The notes beneath the pieces were generated by a model, which was not told the DNA's origin, made no database searches, and worked only from the letters and a program-made list of their open reading frames with translations. From the NCBI RefSeq assembly GCF_043290135.1, contig NC_134701.1, positions 5,982,001 through 6,046,000 of the forward strand: DNA of 64,000 nucleotides. Reading direction: 5' to 3'. This document shows, one piece after another, positions 54,954 through 64,000 of the stretch. The number at the start of each line of letters is the position of its first letter. Positions within the stretch are counted from its first letter, which is position 1. The position numbers and the translations under genes are program-made. The stretch is from Rhipicephalus microplus. Its lineage: Eukaryota > Arthropoda > Arachnida > Ixodida > Ixodidae.

Positions 54954-57900
54954 CTGACCTTGCCCGCACATCAGAACCTTATCAATGTTGACGTCGACGG
55001 TGTACCTACTACAGCCCTCATTGACACTGGCGCACACGTGTCTATCATGAACGCTGACCTTAGAGCACGGCTGAAGAAAGTCCTTACTCCTGGCCCAACT
55101 CCTGTGGTCCGAACGGCCGATGGTGGAAAAGTCGCCGTAATTGGTGTGTGCTCAGCTCGCGTCAGCGTCGCCGGACACCACACATCAGTTCTGTTTTATG
55201 TTTTAGAACACTGCCCTAATGACATAATTTTGGGCCAAGACTTTTTGTCTGAACATTCGGCCTTGATAGACTGCTCTGCCGGTATAGTGCAACTCGCTCT
55301 ACCTAATGTTGTTGATCCTCCAAGTTGCCCTCCAAGTCGGCTTTGTTCTACAGAACACCTGCGTCTCCCTCAACGAACAGTAGCTTACATAGGCGTCTCC
55401 CCTGTTCCACCTGTCCCAGACGGTGTTTATATTGTGTCCCCCAATGTTGACGTCCTGCTTTCGCACAACGTTGCGTTTCCTCACACCGTCATCACTATTA
55501 CGGCCAATGCATCCTGCCTACCCTTAGTGAATTTTTCACTATGTACACAAGTCCTCCCTCGTGGTATATCTCTAGCCGAGATCGTGCCGGCGGCAGAGTG
55601 CCATATTTGCACTCTAAGTTATGACAGCATCCCGAGTGCCGAAAAAACTTCGTCTACTCCTCCATCAGACCAAAGTGTGTTAACCAAGATGATTGCCCCC
55701 GACTTGCCGAAAGAACAAGCTAACGACCTCCGTTCCCTGCTTGCATCTTTTTGGGACATCTTCGACCTTGGCGACCGCCCACTCGGCCAGACGTCCGTTG
55801 TTAAGCACCGGATTGATACAGGCGATACGAGTCCCATCCATCGGAGACCCTACCGTGTTTCCCATGCAGAGCGGCGCATCATCCAACAGGAGGTCGACAA
55901 AATGCTTTCTCGGAATATCATCGAGCCTTCATGCAGTCCCTGGGCGTCCCCTGTTGTACTTGTAAAGAAGAAGGACAACAGCTGGAGATTTTGCGTTGAT
56001 TATCGCCATTTAAACAAAATAACGAAGAAGGACGTCTACCCTTTACCACGCATAGACGATGCCCTGGATTGCCTTCACGGCGCAAAATATTTTTCCTCCA
56101 TTGACCTCCGCTCTGGGTACTGGCAGATTGCCGTTGATGACATGGACCGTGAGAAGACGGCGTTTATCACTCCCGACGGCCTTTACGAGTTTAAAGTGAT
56201 GCCATTCGGTTTATGTAATGCGCCCGCCACATTCGAACGTATGATGGACGCTCTGTTGCACGGTTTCAAGTGGTCCATCTGCCTGTGCTACCTGGACGAC
56301 GTTATCGTTTTTTCGCCTTCTTTTGCGACGCACCTTGAAAGGCTATCGAAAATCTTATCTGTCTTTCGTAAGGCGGGCCTGCAACTCAATTCGGCAAAGT
56401 GCCACTTCGGCCGTCGTGAAATTTCTGTCCTCGGACACCTCGTTGATTCCGTGGGGGTTCGCCCTGATCAAGATAAAATACGCGCAGTAAGAGATTTCCC
56501 TGTACCAACCTGTACCAAAGACGTTCGCAGTTTCGTTGGCCTCTGTTCTTACTTCCGCCGCTTTGTTAAAAACTTCGCCGACGTAGCACGCCCTCTCACT
56601 CAACTTCTCAAAAAAGACGCTGGCTTCATCTGGGGCCCCGAGCAAGCAGATGCGTTTCAAAATCTAGTGTGTCTGCTTACGTCTCCGCCTATCCTCGCCC
56701 ACTTTGATATTTCATCTCCAACAGAAGTTCGTACAGACGCAAGTGGCTATGGCATCGGTGCAGTCCTCGCCCAGAAACAACAAGGACGAGACCGTGTTGT
56801 TGCTTATGCCAGCCGCCTTCTTTCGCCTGCTGAAAGAAAATATTCAATAACCGAACGGGAATGTTTGGCACTTGTTTGGGCAGTCGGTAAATTTCGTCCC
56901 TATTTGTACGGCCGGCCATTCACAGTAATCACAGATCACCACGCCTTGCGCTGGCTTTCGTCCCTTAAAGACCCTTCAGGCCGTCTTGGCCGTTGGGCGC
57001 TGCGCCTTCAAGAATTTGATTACTCAGTCCTGTATAAAACCGGCCGCCTGCATCAAGATGCGGACTGCTTGTCCCGGTATCCTGTCGACCCTCCAGACGG
57101 CGACTCCTCTAAAACCACCCTTCCTATCGACGTTTTCTCTCTATCCGCGTTTCATGACATTGGAATCGAGCAGCGACGAGATACTTTCTTGGACGGTATT
57201 ATCCGAAGGCTCACATCGGTGAGGCCCGACCCTTCCCTTCGAATGTTTGAAATACATGATGGTGTATTGTACCGTTGCAATATGCGTCCTGACGGCCCCG
57301 AAAGACTACTCGTCGTTCCCATTCAATTGCGTCACACTGTTCTCGCCCAGCTTCATGATGCACCTACAGCGGGTCACCTCGGCGTGTCACGGACCTACGA
57401 CAGAGTTCGCCGGCGCTTCTTCTGGCCTGGCATGTACCGCGACGTCTGCCGTTATATTGCAGCCTGCGACCCTTGTCAACGACGGAAAAAACCAAATGCC
57501 CCTCCGGCCGGACGTCTTCAGCCACTGCACATCCCACAAGACCCATTCTACCGTGTTGGCGTGGACCTGCTTGGCCCTTTTCCTACGTCAGCTGCGGGTA
57601 ATCGGTGGATTGCAGTAGCAACCGATTATGCTACCCGATACGCGATCACACGGGCCCTTCCAACCAGCTGTGCAACTGACGTGGCCGATTTCCTTTTGGA
57701 GGACGTCATCTTACATCATGGCGCCCCTCGACAACTCCTTACCGACCGAGGCAGCTACTTCCTTTCCAAAGTGGTTGATGACCTCCTCCGCTCCTGCGCC
57801 ACTAAACACAAGCTCTCGACTGCTTACCATCCACAAACAAATGGTCTAACGGAGCGCCTCAATCGCACTCTCACCGACATGCTCTCCATGTATGTCTCCG

Positions 57901-58397
57901 CCGATCACCGCGACTGGGACACTACGTTACCGTTTGTAACATTCGCGTACAATTCTTCCAGACACGACACCGCTGGGTTCTCTCCTTTTTTTCTGTTGTT
58001 CGGCCGTGACCCTGCGCTACCTTTCGACACCCTCCTGCCGGCCGGACTAAATGACAAGTCTCAGTACGCTCGTGATGCAATAATGAAGGCCCAAGCGGCA
58101 CGCCAAGTTGCTCGACGACGCTTACTGGACTCCCAGGACAATCAGAAGAGCGTATACGACGCCCGCCATCGTGACGTCCACTTCACACCCGGAGATCTCG
58201 TTCTGTTATGGTTCCCCTCGCGCCGCGTTGGACTTTCGGAGAAGTTACTCCCACGCTATTCAGGTCCCTACCGTATCTTACGCCAAGTAACTGACGTCAC
58301 ATACGAAATCACCCCTACGGACCCCGCCATCCTTCACCCTCACACTGACGTAGTGCATGTTACGCGACTCAAACCGTATTACTCCAGTGCCTCCTGA
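54891..58397 (+). CDS. pol: Pol of Gypsy element C, reached by -1 frameshift
   Basis: It is open from the slippery site to the TGA at 58395, about 1168 codons, with no plausible ATG at its start. Protease: Asp-Thr-Gly at 55023. RT: first Asp at 56103, Tyr-Leu-Asp-Asp with the Asp pair at 56295-56300. RNase H: Asp at 56736. Integrase: HHCC finger near 57350-57480, then Asp 57624, Asp 57744, Glu 57852 (DX35E), and a GPY/F-type module near 58190-58310. All catalytic residues are present. The protein copies element RNA, matures the polyprotein and inserts the DNA. The integrase C-terminal part is the likely site for any target preference (inference). Confidence 0.93.
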   Translation, partial: KLTGAALGGDAAIPTRSQNPLLTLPAHQNLINVDVDGVPTTALIDTGAHVSIMNADLRARLKKVLTPGPTPVVRTADGGKVAVIGVCSARVSVAGHHTSVLFYVLEHCPNDIILGQDFLSEHSALIDCSAGIVQLALPNVVDPPSCPPSRLCSTEHLRLPQRTVAYIGVSPVPPVPDGVYIVSPNVDVLLSHNVAFPHTVITITANASCLPLVNFSLCTQVLPRGISLAEIVPAAECHICTLSYDSIPSAEKTSSTPPSDQSVLTKMIAPDLPKEQANDLRSLLASFWDIFDLGDRPLGQTSVVKHRIDTGDTSPIHRRPYRVSHAERRIIQQEVDKMLSRNIIEPSCSPWASPVVLVKKKDNSWRFCVDYRHLNKITKKDVYPLPRIDDALDCLHGAKYFSSIDLRSGYWQIAVDDMDREKTAFITPDGLYEFKVMPFGLCNAPATFERMMDALLHGFKWSICLCYLDDVIVFSPSFATHLERLSKILSVFRKAGLQLNSAKCHFGRREISVLGHLVDSVGVRPDQDKIRAVRDFPVPTCTKDVRSFVGLCSYFRRFVKNFADVARPLTQLLKKDAGFIWGPEQADAFQNLVCLLTSPPILAHFDISSPTEVRTDASGYGIGAVLAQKQQGRDRVVAYASRLLSPAERKYSITERECLALVWAVGKFRPYLYGRPFTVITDHHALRWLSSLKDPSGRLGRWALRLQEFDYSVLYKTGRLHQDADCLSRYPVDPPDGDSSKTTLPIDVFSLSAFHDIGIEQRRDTFLDGIIRRLTSVRPDPSLRMFEIHDGVLYRCNMRPDGPERLLVVPIQLRHTVLAQLHDAPTAGHLGVSRTYDRVRRRFFWPGMYRDVCRYIAACDPCQRRKKPNAPPAGRLQPLHIPQDPFYRVGVDLLGPFPTSAAGNRWIAVATDYATRYAITRALPTSCATDVADFLLEDVILHHGAPRQLLTDRGSYFLSKVVDDLLRSCATKHKLSTAYHPQTNGLTERLNRTLTDMLSMYVSADHRDWDTTLPFVTFAYNSSRHDTAGFSPFFLLFGRDPALPFDTLLPAGLNDKSQYARDAIMKAQAARQVARRRLLDSQDNQKSVYDARHRDVHFTPGDLVLLWFPSRRVGLSEKLLPRYSGPYRILRQVTDVTYEITPTDPAILHPHTDVVHVTRLKPYYSSAS

Positions 58398-58425
58398 TTA
58401 GCACCGGGTCGGTGCTCCAGCCGCC

Positions 58426-58432
58426 GGGGAAA
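58426..58432 (+). other. Polypurine tract of element C
   Basis: GGGGAAA lies 3 bases before the 3' LTR, the usual place for plus-strand priming. Confidence 0.6.
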
Positions 58433-58435
58433 TCA

Positions 58436-58572
58436 TGTAACGGTAGGATGAGAACGACGAAGAAGACAAAGAGGAGGACGATGTTGTCAGATCTGTGAGC
58501 CAACTGGGCGCCATCTTGTCCACCACCGAGTTTATTCCTCGTTTTATAAAGTAAAGTTATTCTCCCGTAACA
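58436..58572 (+). repeat. 3' LTR of Gypsy element C (137 bp)
   Basis: Same sequence as 53472-53608. It is followed by ATAT (58573-58576) and, 31 bases later, by a tRNA-like body starting GTCTCCATGGCGC. Confidence 0.95.
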
Positions 58573-60661
58573 ATATGTTCTGATAGTGGTGAGAGTGGAG
58601 CACGACTGTCTCCATGGCGCAATTGGCTATTCGATCGGCTGTTAACTGAAAGGTTTGAGGTTCGAGCCCTTCCGGGAGTGGTGCGGCGCTTTTTTTTCTT
58701 TGGGCTGATAGCTTTGAAGAAATGTTCTGATGGTGGTGAGAGTTGAGCACGTCTGTCTCCGTGGCGCAATTGGCTAGCGCGGTCGGCTGTTAACCGAAAG
58801 GTTGGAGGTTCCAGCCCTCCCGGGAGTGGTTTGTTGCTTTTTTGGGCTGATAGCTTAGAAGATATGTTCTGATGGTGGTGAGAGTGGAGCACGAGTGTCT
58901 CCGTGGCGCAATTTGCTAGCGCGATCGGCTGTTAACCGAAAGTTTGGAGGTACCAGCCCACACGGTCGTGGTCCGGCACTTTTTTTTTCTTTGGACTGAT
59001 AGCTCTGAAGAAATGTTCTGACGGTGGTGAGAGTGGAGCACGACTGTCTCCGTGGCGCTATTGGCTATGTGAAAGGCTGTTAACTGGAAGGTTGGAGGTT
59101 CGAGCCCTCCCGGGAGTGGTGTGTTGCTTTTTTTGGGCTGATAGCTTTGAAGATATGTTCTGATGGTGGTGAGAGTGGAGCAGGACTGTCTCCGTGGCGC
59201 AATAGGCTAGCGCGATCGGTTGTTAACCGAAAGGTTCGAGGTACGAGCCCACCCGGTGGTGGTGCGGCGCTTTTTTTCTTCTGGCTGATAGCTCTGAAGA
59301 AATGTTCTGGCGGTGGTGAGAGTGGAGCACGACTGTCTCCGTGGCGCATTTGGCTAGCGTGATCGGCTGTTAACCGAAAGGTTGGAGGTACGAGCCCACC
59401 CGGTGGAGGTGCGGCGCTTTTTTTCTTTGGGCTGATAGCTTTGAAGATATGTTCTGATGGTGGTGAGAGTGGAGCACGAGTGTCTCCGTGGCGCAATTGG
59501 CTATGCGAAAGGCTGTTAACCGGAAGGTTGGAGGTTCGAGCCCTCCCGGTGCTGGTGCGGCGCTTTTTTTTCTTTGGGCTGATAGCTTTGAAGATATGTT
59601 CTCATGGTGGTGAGAGTGGAGCACGACTGTCTCCGTGGCGCTATTGGCTAGCGCGATCGGCTGTTAACCGAAAGGTTGGAGGTTCGAGCCCACCCGGTGG
59701 TGGTACGGCGCTTTTTTTCTTTGGGCTGAAAGGTTTGAAGATGTGTTCTGATGGTGGTAAGAGTGGAGCACGACTGTCTCCGTGGCGCAATTGGCTAGCG
59801 CGATCGGCTGTTAACCGAAAGGTTGGAGGTTCGTGCCCTCCCGGGAGTGGTGTGTTGCTTTTTTTATTTTGGGCTGATAGCTTTGAAAATATGTTCTGAT
59901 GGTGGTGAGTGTGGAGCAGGACTGTCTCCGTGATGCAATTGGCTAGCGCGATCGGCTGTAAACCGAAAGGTTGGAGGTACGAGCCTACCCGGTGGAGGTG
60001 CGGCGCTTTTTTTTCTTTGGGCTGATAGCTTTGAAGATATGTTCTGATGGTGGTGAGAGTGGAGCACGACTGTCTCCCTGGCGCAATCGGCTAACGCGAT
60101 CGGCTGTTAACCGGAAGGTTGGAGGTACGAGCCCTCCAGGGAGTGGTGTGTTGCTTTTTTTATTTTGGGCTGAAAGCTTTGAAGATAGGTTCTGATGGTG
60201 AGGAGAGTGGAGCACGACTGTCTCCGTGGCGCAATTGGCTAGCGCGATCGGCTGTTAACCGAAAGGTTGGAGGTACGAGCCCACCCGGTGGTGGTGCGGC
60301 GCTTTTTTTTCTTTAGGCTGATAGCTTTGAAGATATGTTCTGATGGTGGTGAGAGTGGAGCACGACTGTCTCCATGGCGCAATTGGCTATTCGATCGGCT
60401 GTTAACTGAAAGGTTTGAGGTTCGAGCCCTTCCGGGAGTGGTGTGTTGCTTTTTTATTTTGGGCTGATAGCTTTGAAGATATGTAATGATGGTGGTGAGA
60501 GTGGAGCACGACTGTCTCCGTGGCGCAATTGGCTAGCGCGATTGGCGGTTAACCGAAAGGTTGGAGGTACGAGCCCACCCGGTGGTGGTGCGGCGCTTTT
60601 TTTTCTTTGGGCTGATAGCTTTGAAGATATGTTCTGATGGTGTTGAGAGTGGAGCAGGACT

Positions 60662-60735
60662 GTCTCCGTGGCGCAATGGGCTAGCGCGATCGGCTGTTAA
60701 CCGAAAGGTTGGAGGTTCGAGCCCTCCCGGGAGTG
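60662..60735 (+). tRNA. tRNA-Asn(GTT)-like gene, type A copy
   Basis: GTCTCCG start, D loop AATGGGCTA, anticodon loop CTGTTAA, T stem GGAGG/CCTCC with TTCGAGC, T7 run downstream. The A and B boxes are good; the acceptor stem is imperfect. Confidence 0.42.
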
Positions 60736-63172
60736 GTGTGTTGCTTTTTTTATTTTGGGCTGATAGCTTTGAAAATATGTTCTGATGGTGGTGAGTGTGG
60801 AGCAGGACATTCTTCGTGGCGCAATTGGCTAGCGCGATCGGCTGTTAACCGAAAGGTTGGAGGTACGAGCCTACCCGGTGGAGGTGCGGCGCTTTTTTTT
60901 CTTTGGGCTGATAGCTTTGAAGATATGTTCTGATGGTGGTGAGAGTGGAGCACGACTGTCTCCGTGGCGCAATTGACTAGCGCGATCGGCTGTTAACCGA
61001 GAGGTTGGAAGTTGGAGCCCACCCGGTGGTGGTGCGGCGATTTTTTTCCTTTTGGCTGATAGCTCTGAAGAAATGTTCTGACGGTGGTGAGAGTGGAGCA
61101 CGACTGTCTCCATGGCGCAATTGGCTATGCGATCGGCTGTCAACTGAAAGGTTGGAGGTTCGAGTCCCGCGGGAGTGGTGTATTGCTTTTTTTTCTTTGG
61201 GCTGATAGCTTTGAAGATGTGTTCTGATGGTGGTAAGAGTGGAGCACGACTGTCTCCGTGGCGCAATTGGCTAGCGCTATCGGCTGTTAACCGAAAGGTT
61301 GGAGGTTCGGGCCCACCTGGTAGTGGTGCGGCGCTTTTCTTTCTTTGGGCTGATAGCTTTGAAGATATGTTCTGATGGTGGTGAGAGTGGAGCACGACTG
61401 TCTCCGTGGCGCAATTGGCTAGCGCGATCGGCTGTTAAACGAAAGGTTGGAGGTACGTGCACACCCGGTGGTGGTGCGGCGCTTTTTTTTCTTTGGGCTG
61501 ATAGCTTTGAAGATATGTTCTGATGGTGGTGAGAGTGGAGCAGGACTGTCTCCGTGGCGCAATCGGCTAACGCGATCGGGTGTTAACCGAAAGGTTGGAG
61601 GTACGAGCCCTCCCGGGAGTGGTGTGTTGCTTTTTTTATTTTAGGCTGATAGCTTTGAAGATATGTTCTGATGGTGGTGAGAGTGTAGCACGACTGTCTC
61701 CGTGGCGCAATTTGCTAGCGCGATCGGCTGTTAACCGAAAGGTTGGAGGTACGAGCCCACCTGGTGGTGGTGCGGCGCTTTTTTTTCTTTGGGCTGATAG
61801 CTTTGAAGATATGTTCTGATGGTGGTGAGAGTGGAGCACGACTGTCTCCATGGCGCAATTGGCTATACGATCGGCTGTTAACTGAAAGGTTTGAGGTTCG
61901 AGCCTTTCCGGGAGTGGTGTGTTGCTTTTTTTATTTCGGGCTGATAGCTTTGAAGATATGTAATGATGGTGGTGAGAGTGGAGCACGACTGTCTCCGTGG
62001 CGCAATTGGCTAGCGCGATCGGCGGTTAACCGAAAGGTTGGAGGTACGAGCCCACCCGGTGGTGGTGCGGCGCTTTTTTTTCTTTGGGCTGATAGCTTTG
62101 AAGATATGCTCTGATGGTGGTGAGAGTGGAGCACGACTGTCTCCGTGGCGCAATTGGCTAGCGCGATTGGCTGGTAACCGAAAGGTTGGAGGTACGAGCC
62201 CACCCGGTGGTGGTGTGGCGCTTGTTTTTCTTTGGGCTGATAGCTTTGAAGATATGTTCTGATGGTGGTGAGAGTGGAGCACGACTGTCTCCGTGGCGCA
62301 ATTGGCTAGCGCGATCGGCTGTTAACCGAAAGGTTGGAGGTTCGAGCCCTCCCAGGAGTGGTGTGTTGCTTTTTTTGTTTTGGGCTGATAGCTTTGAAGA
62401 TATGTATTGATGGTGGTGAGAGTGGAGCACGACTGTCTCCATGGCGCAATTGGCTATACGATCGGCTGTTAACTGAAAGGTTTGAGGTTCGAGCCTTTCC
62501 GGGAGTGGTGTGTTGCTTTTTTTATTTTGGGCTGATAGCTTTGAAGATATGTTCTGATAGTGGTGAGAGTGGAGCACGACTGTCTCCATGGCGCAATTGG
62601 CTATTCGATCGGCTGTTAACTGAAAGGTTTGAGGTTCGAGCCCTTCCGGGAGTGGTGCGGCGCTTTTTTTTCTTTGGGCTGATAGCTTTGAAGAAATGAT
62701 CTGATGGTGGTGAGAGTTCAGCACGTCTGTCTCCGTGGCGCAATTGGCTAGCGCGGTCGGCTGTTAACGGAAAGGTTGGAGGTACGAGCCCACCCGGTGC
62801 TGGTGCGGCGCTTTCTTTTCTTTGGGCTGATAGCTTTGAAGATATGTTCTGATGGTGGTGAGAGTGGAGCACGACTGTCCCCGTGGCGCAATAGGCTAGC
62901 GCGATCGGCTGTTAACCGAAAGGTTGGAGGTTTGAGCCCTCCCGGGAGTGGTGTGTTGCTTTTTTTTTCTTTGGGCTGATAGCTTTGAAGATATGTTCTC
63001 GTGGTGGTGAGAGTGGAGCACGACTGTCTCCGTGGCGCTATTGGCTAGCGCGATTGGCTGTTAACCGAAAGGTTGGAGGTTCGAGCCCACCCGGTGGTGG
63101 TGCGGCGCTTTTTTTCTTTGGGCTAAAAGGTTTGAAGATGTGTTCTGATGGTGGTAAGAGTGGAGCACGACT

Positions 63173-63246
63173 GTCTCCGTGGCGCAATTGGCTAGCGCGA
63201 TCGGCTGTTAACCGAAAGGTTGGAGGTTCGAGCCCTCCCGGGAGTG
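63173..63246 (+). tRNA. tRNA-Asn(GTT)-like gene, type A copy
   Basis: Same body as 50899-50972, of which it is the 12274-bp duplicate. It has intact Pol III boxes and T run, with the same acceptor fault. Confidence 0.42.
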
Positions 63247-64000
63247 GTGTGTTGCTTTTTTTATTTTGGGCTGATAGCTTTGAAAATATGTTCTGATGGT
63301 GGTGAGTCGGGAGCAGGACTGTCTCCGTGACGCAATTGGATAGCGCGATCGGCTGTAAACCGAAAGGTTGGAGGTACGAGCCTACCCGGTGGAGGTGTGG
63401 CGCTTTTTTTTCTTTGGGCTGATAGCTTTGAAGATATGTTCTGATGGTGGTGAGAGTGGAGCACGACTGTCTCCCTGGCGCAATCGGCTAACGCGATCGG
63501 CTGTTAACCGGAAGGTTGGAGGTACGAGCCCTCCCGGGAGTGGTGTGTTGCTTTTTTTATTTTGGGCTGATAGCTTTGAATATATGTTCTGATGGTGGTG
63601 AGAGTGGAGCACGACTGTCTCCGTGGCGCAATTGGCTAGCGCGATCGGCTGTTAACCGAAAGGTTGGAGGTACGAGCCCACCCGGTGGTGGTGCGGCGCT
63701 TTTTTTTCTTTGGGCTGATAGCTTTGAAGATATGTTCTGATGGTGGTGAGAGTGGAGCACGACTGTCTCCATGGCGCAATTGGCTATACGATCGGCTGTT
63801 AACTGAAAGGTTTGAGGTTCGAGCCTTTCCGGGAGTGGTGTGTTGCTTTTTTTATTTTGGGCTGATAGCTTTGAAGATATGTAATGATGGTGGTGAGAGT
63901 GGAGCACGACTGTCTCCGTGGCGCAATTGGCTAGCGCGATCGGCGGTTAACCGAAAGGTTGGAGGTACGAGCCCACCCGGTGGTGGTGCGGCGCTTTTTT

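Larger units (their letters stand above)
53472..58572 (+). mobile_element. Ty3/Gypsy LTR retrotransposon C, complete (5101 bp)
   Basis: Two 137-bp LTRs (53472-53608, 58436-58572) look identical. It has a PBS at 53613, gag, pol in the -1 frame, and a polypurine tract at 58426-58432. The target duplication is ATAT at 53468-53471 and 58573-58576. Gag and Pol resemble those of element B in order, length and motif positions, but LTRs and codons differ, so these are two related families. There is no env-like frame. It lies in the same satellite position and orientation as A and B. Open frames and matched LTRs suggest a recent insertion. Confidence 0.96.
49605..64000 (+). repeat. Duplication of 2.1 kb spaced 12274 bp apart
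   Basis: Satellite 49605-51726 and 61879-64000 match unit for unit at an offset of 12274 bp, with rare markers shared (CTGGTAACC body, ATTTCGGGC trailer, GATCTGATGG spacer, ATTGGATAGC D arm). I saw no difference in the parts compared. The second copy runs off the right edge, so the true length is larger. The copies are separated by an insert, element C and other satellite units. Confidence 0.85.
58573..64000 (+). repeat. tRNA-Asn-derived satellite array, block 10
   Basis: About 37 units to the right edge. Units 58573-61880 are a mosaic of variants seen elsewhere, with some private changes (GGTACCAGCC near 58950, CTATGTGAAAGG near 59065). From about 61879 the block repeats 49605-51726. No protein gene is supported. 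Confidence 0.92.

Noticed and set aside
3625..64000. CRISPR array
   Set aside because: Regular spacing, but the whole 148-bp unit is repeated with no unique spacers, and the sequence is tRNA-derived in a eukaryotic transposon context.
3625..64000. A genuine cluster of ~300 functional tRNA-Asn genes
   Set aside because: No unit read has a canonical acceptor stem, many have a broken T arm (TACGAGC) or a changed anticodon, and the spacer is repeated with the body. Better described as a tRNA-derived satellite, with only the best copies listed as possible genes.

Overview
The window looks like a heterochromatin-like or accessory piece of an animal genome. It has no bacterial operons and no ordinary host protein gene that I can support. 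The retrotransposon types, the TATA/initiator spacing and the splice-donor-like motifs suggest an arthropod. An ixodid tick or other chelicerate is my best guess from general resemblance of the Gypsy proteins; this is inference.

About 45 kb of the 64 kb is one tandem satellite with a unit of about 148-149 bp. By array length divided by unit length that is about 300 units; I did not count them one by one. Each unit has a roughly 60-bp spacer, a 73-74 nt body clearly derived from tRNA-Asn (anticodon GTT, good D arm and A box, variable B box) and a run of 7-9 T like an RNA polymerase III terminator. No unit I read has a fully canonical acceptor stem, so I treat them as tRNA-derived repeats, with the best copies given as low-confidence tRNA genes. 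The satellite is built into kilobase-scale duplications with offsets near 2529, 3394, 2804, 6440, 4670, 3049 and 12274 bp.

Three Ty3/Gypsy LTR retrotransposons interrupt the array: a 5'-truncated one (1-3624) and two apparently complete ones (9426-14573 and 53472-58572) with LTR pairs identical by eye and open gag and pol frames. All three lie in the same orientation at the same ATAT of the satellite unit, 31 bp upstream of a tRNA-Asn-like body. Paralogous empty sites for all three remain in the array. In both complete elements gag ends in GGAAAAC plus a stop codon and pol follows in the -1 frame. A potential pseudoknot with identical geometry follows in both, so a programmed -1 frameshift is likely.

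Seven copies of a ~682-bp insert interrupt the T run of one unit (24438, 29842, 36282, 40952, 44150, 47199, 52170). The insert has 12-bp terminal inverted repeats, a TATA box and arthropod-type initiator, a short open frame and 61-bp direct repeats with splice-donor-like motifs. The copies share flanks and seem to have multiplied with the array duplications.

Layout: 1-3624 Gypsy A; 3625-9425 satellite; 9426-14573 Gypsy B; 14574-53471 satellite with seven inserts; 53472-58572 Gypsy C; 58573-64000 satellite.
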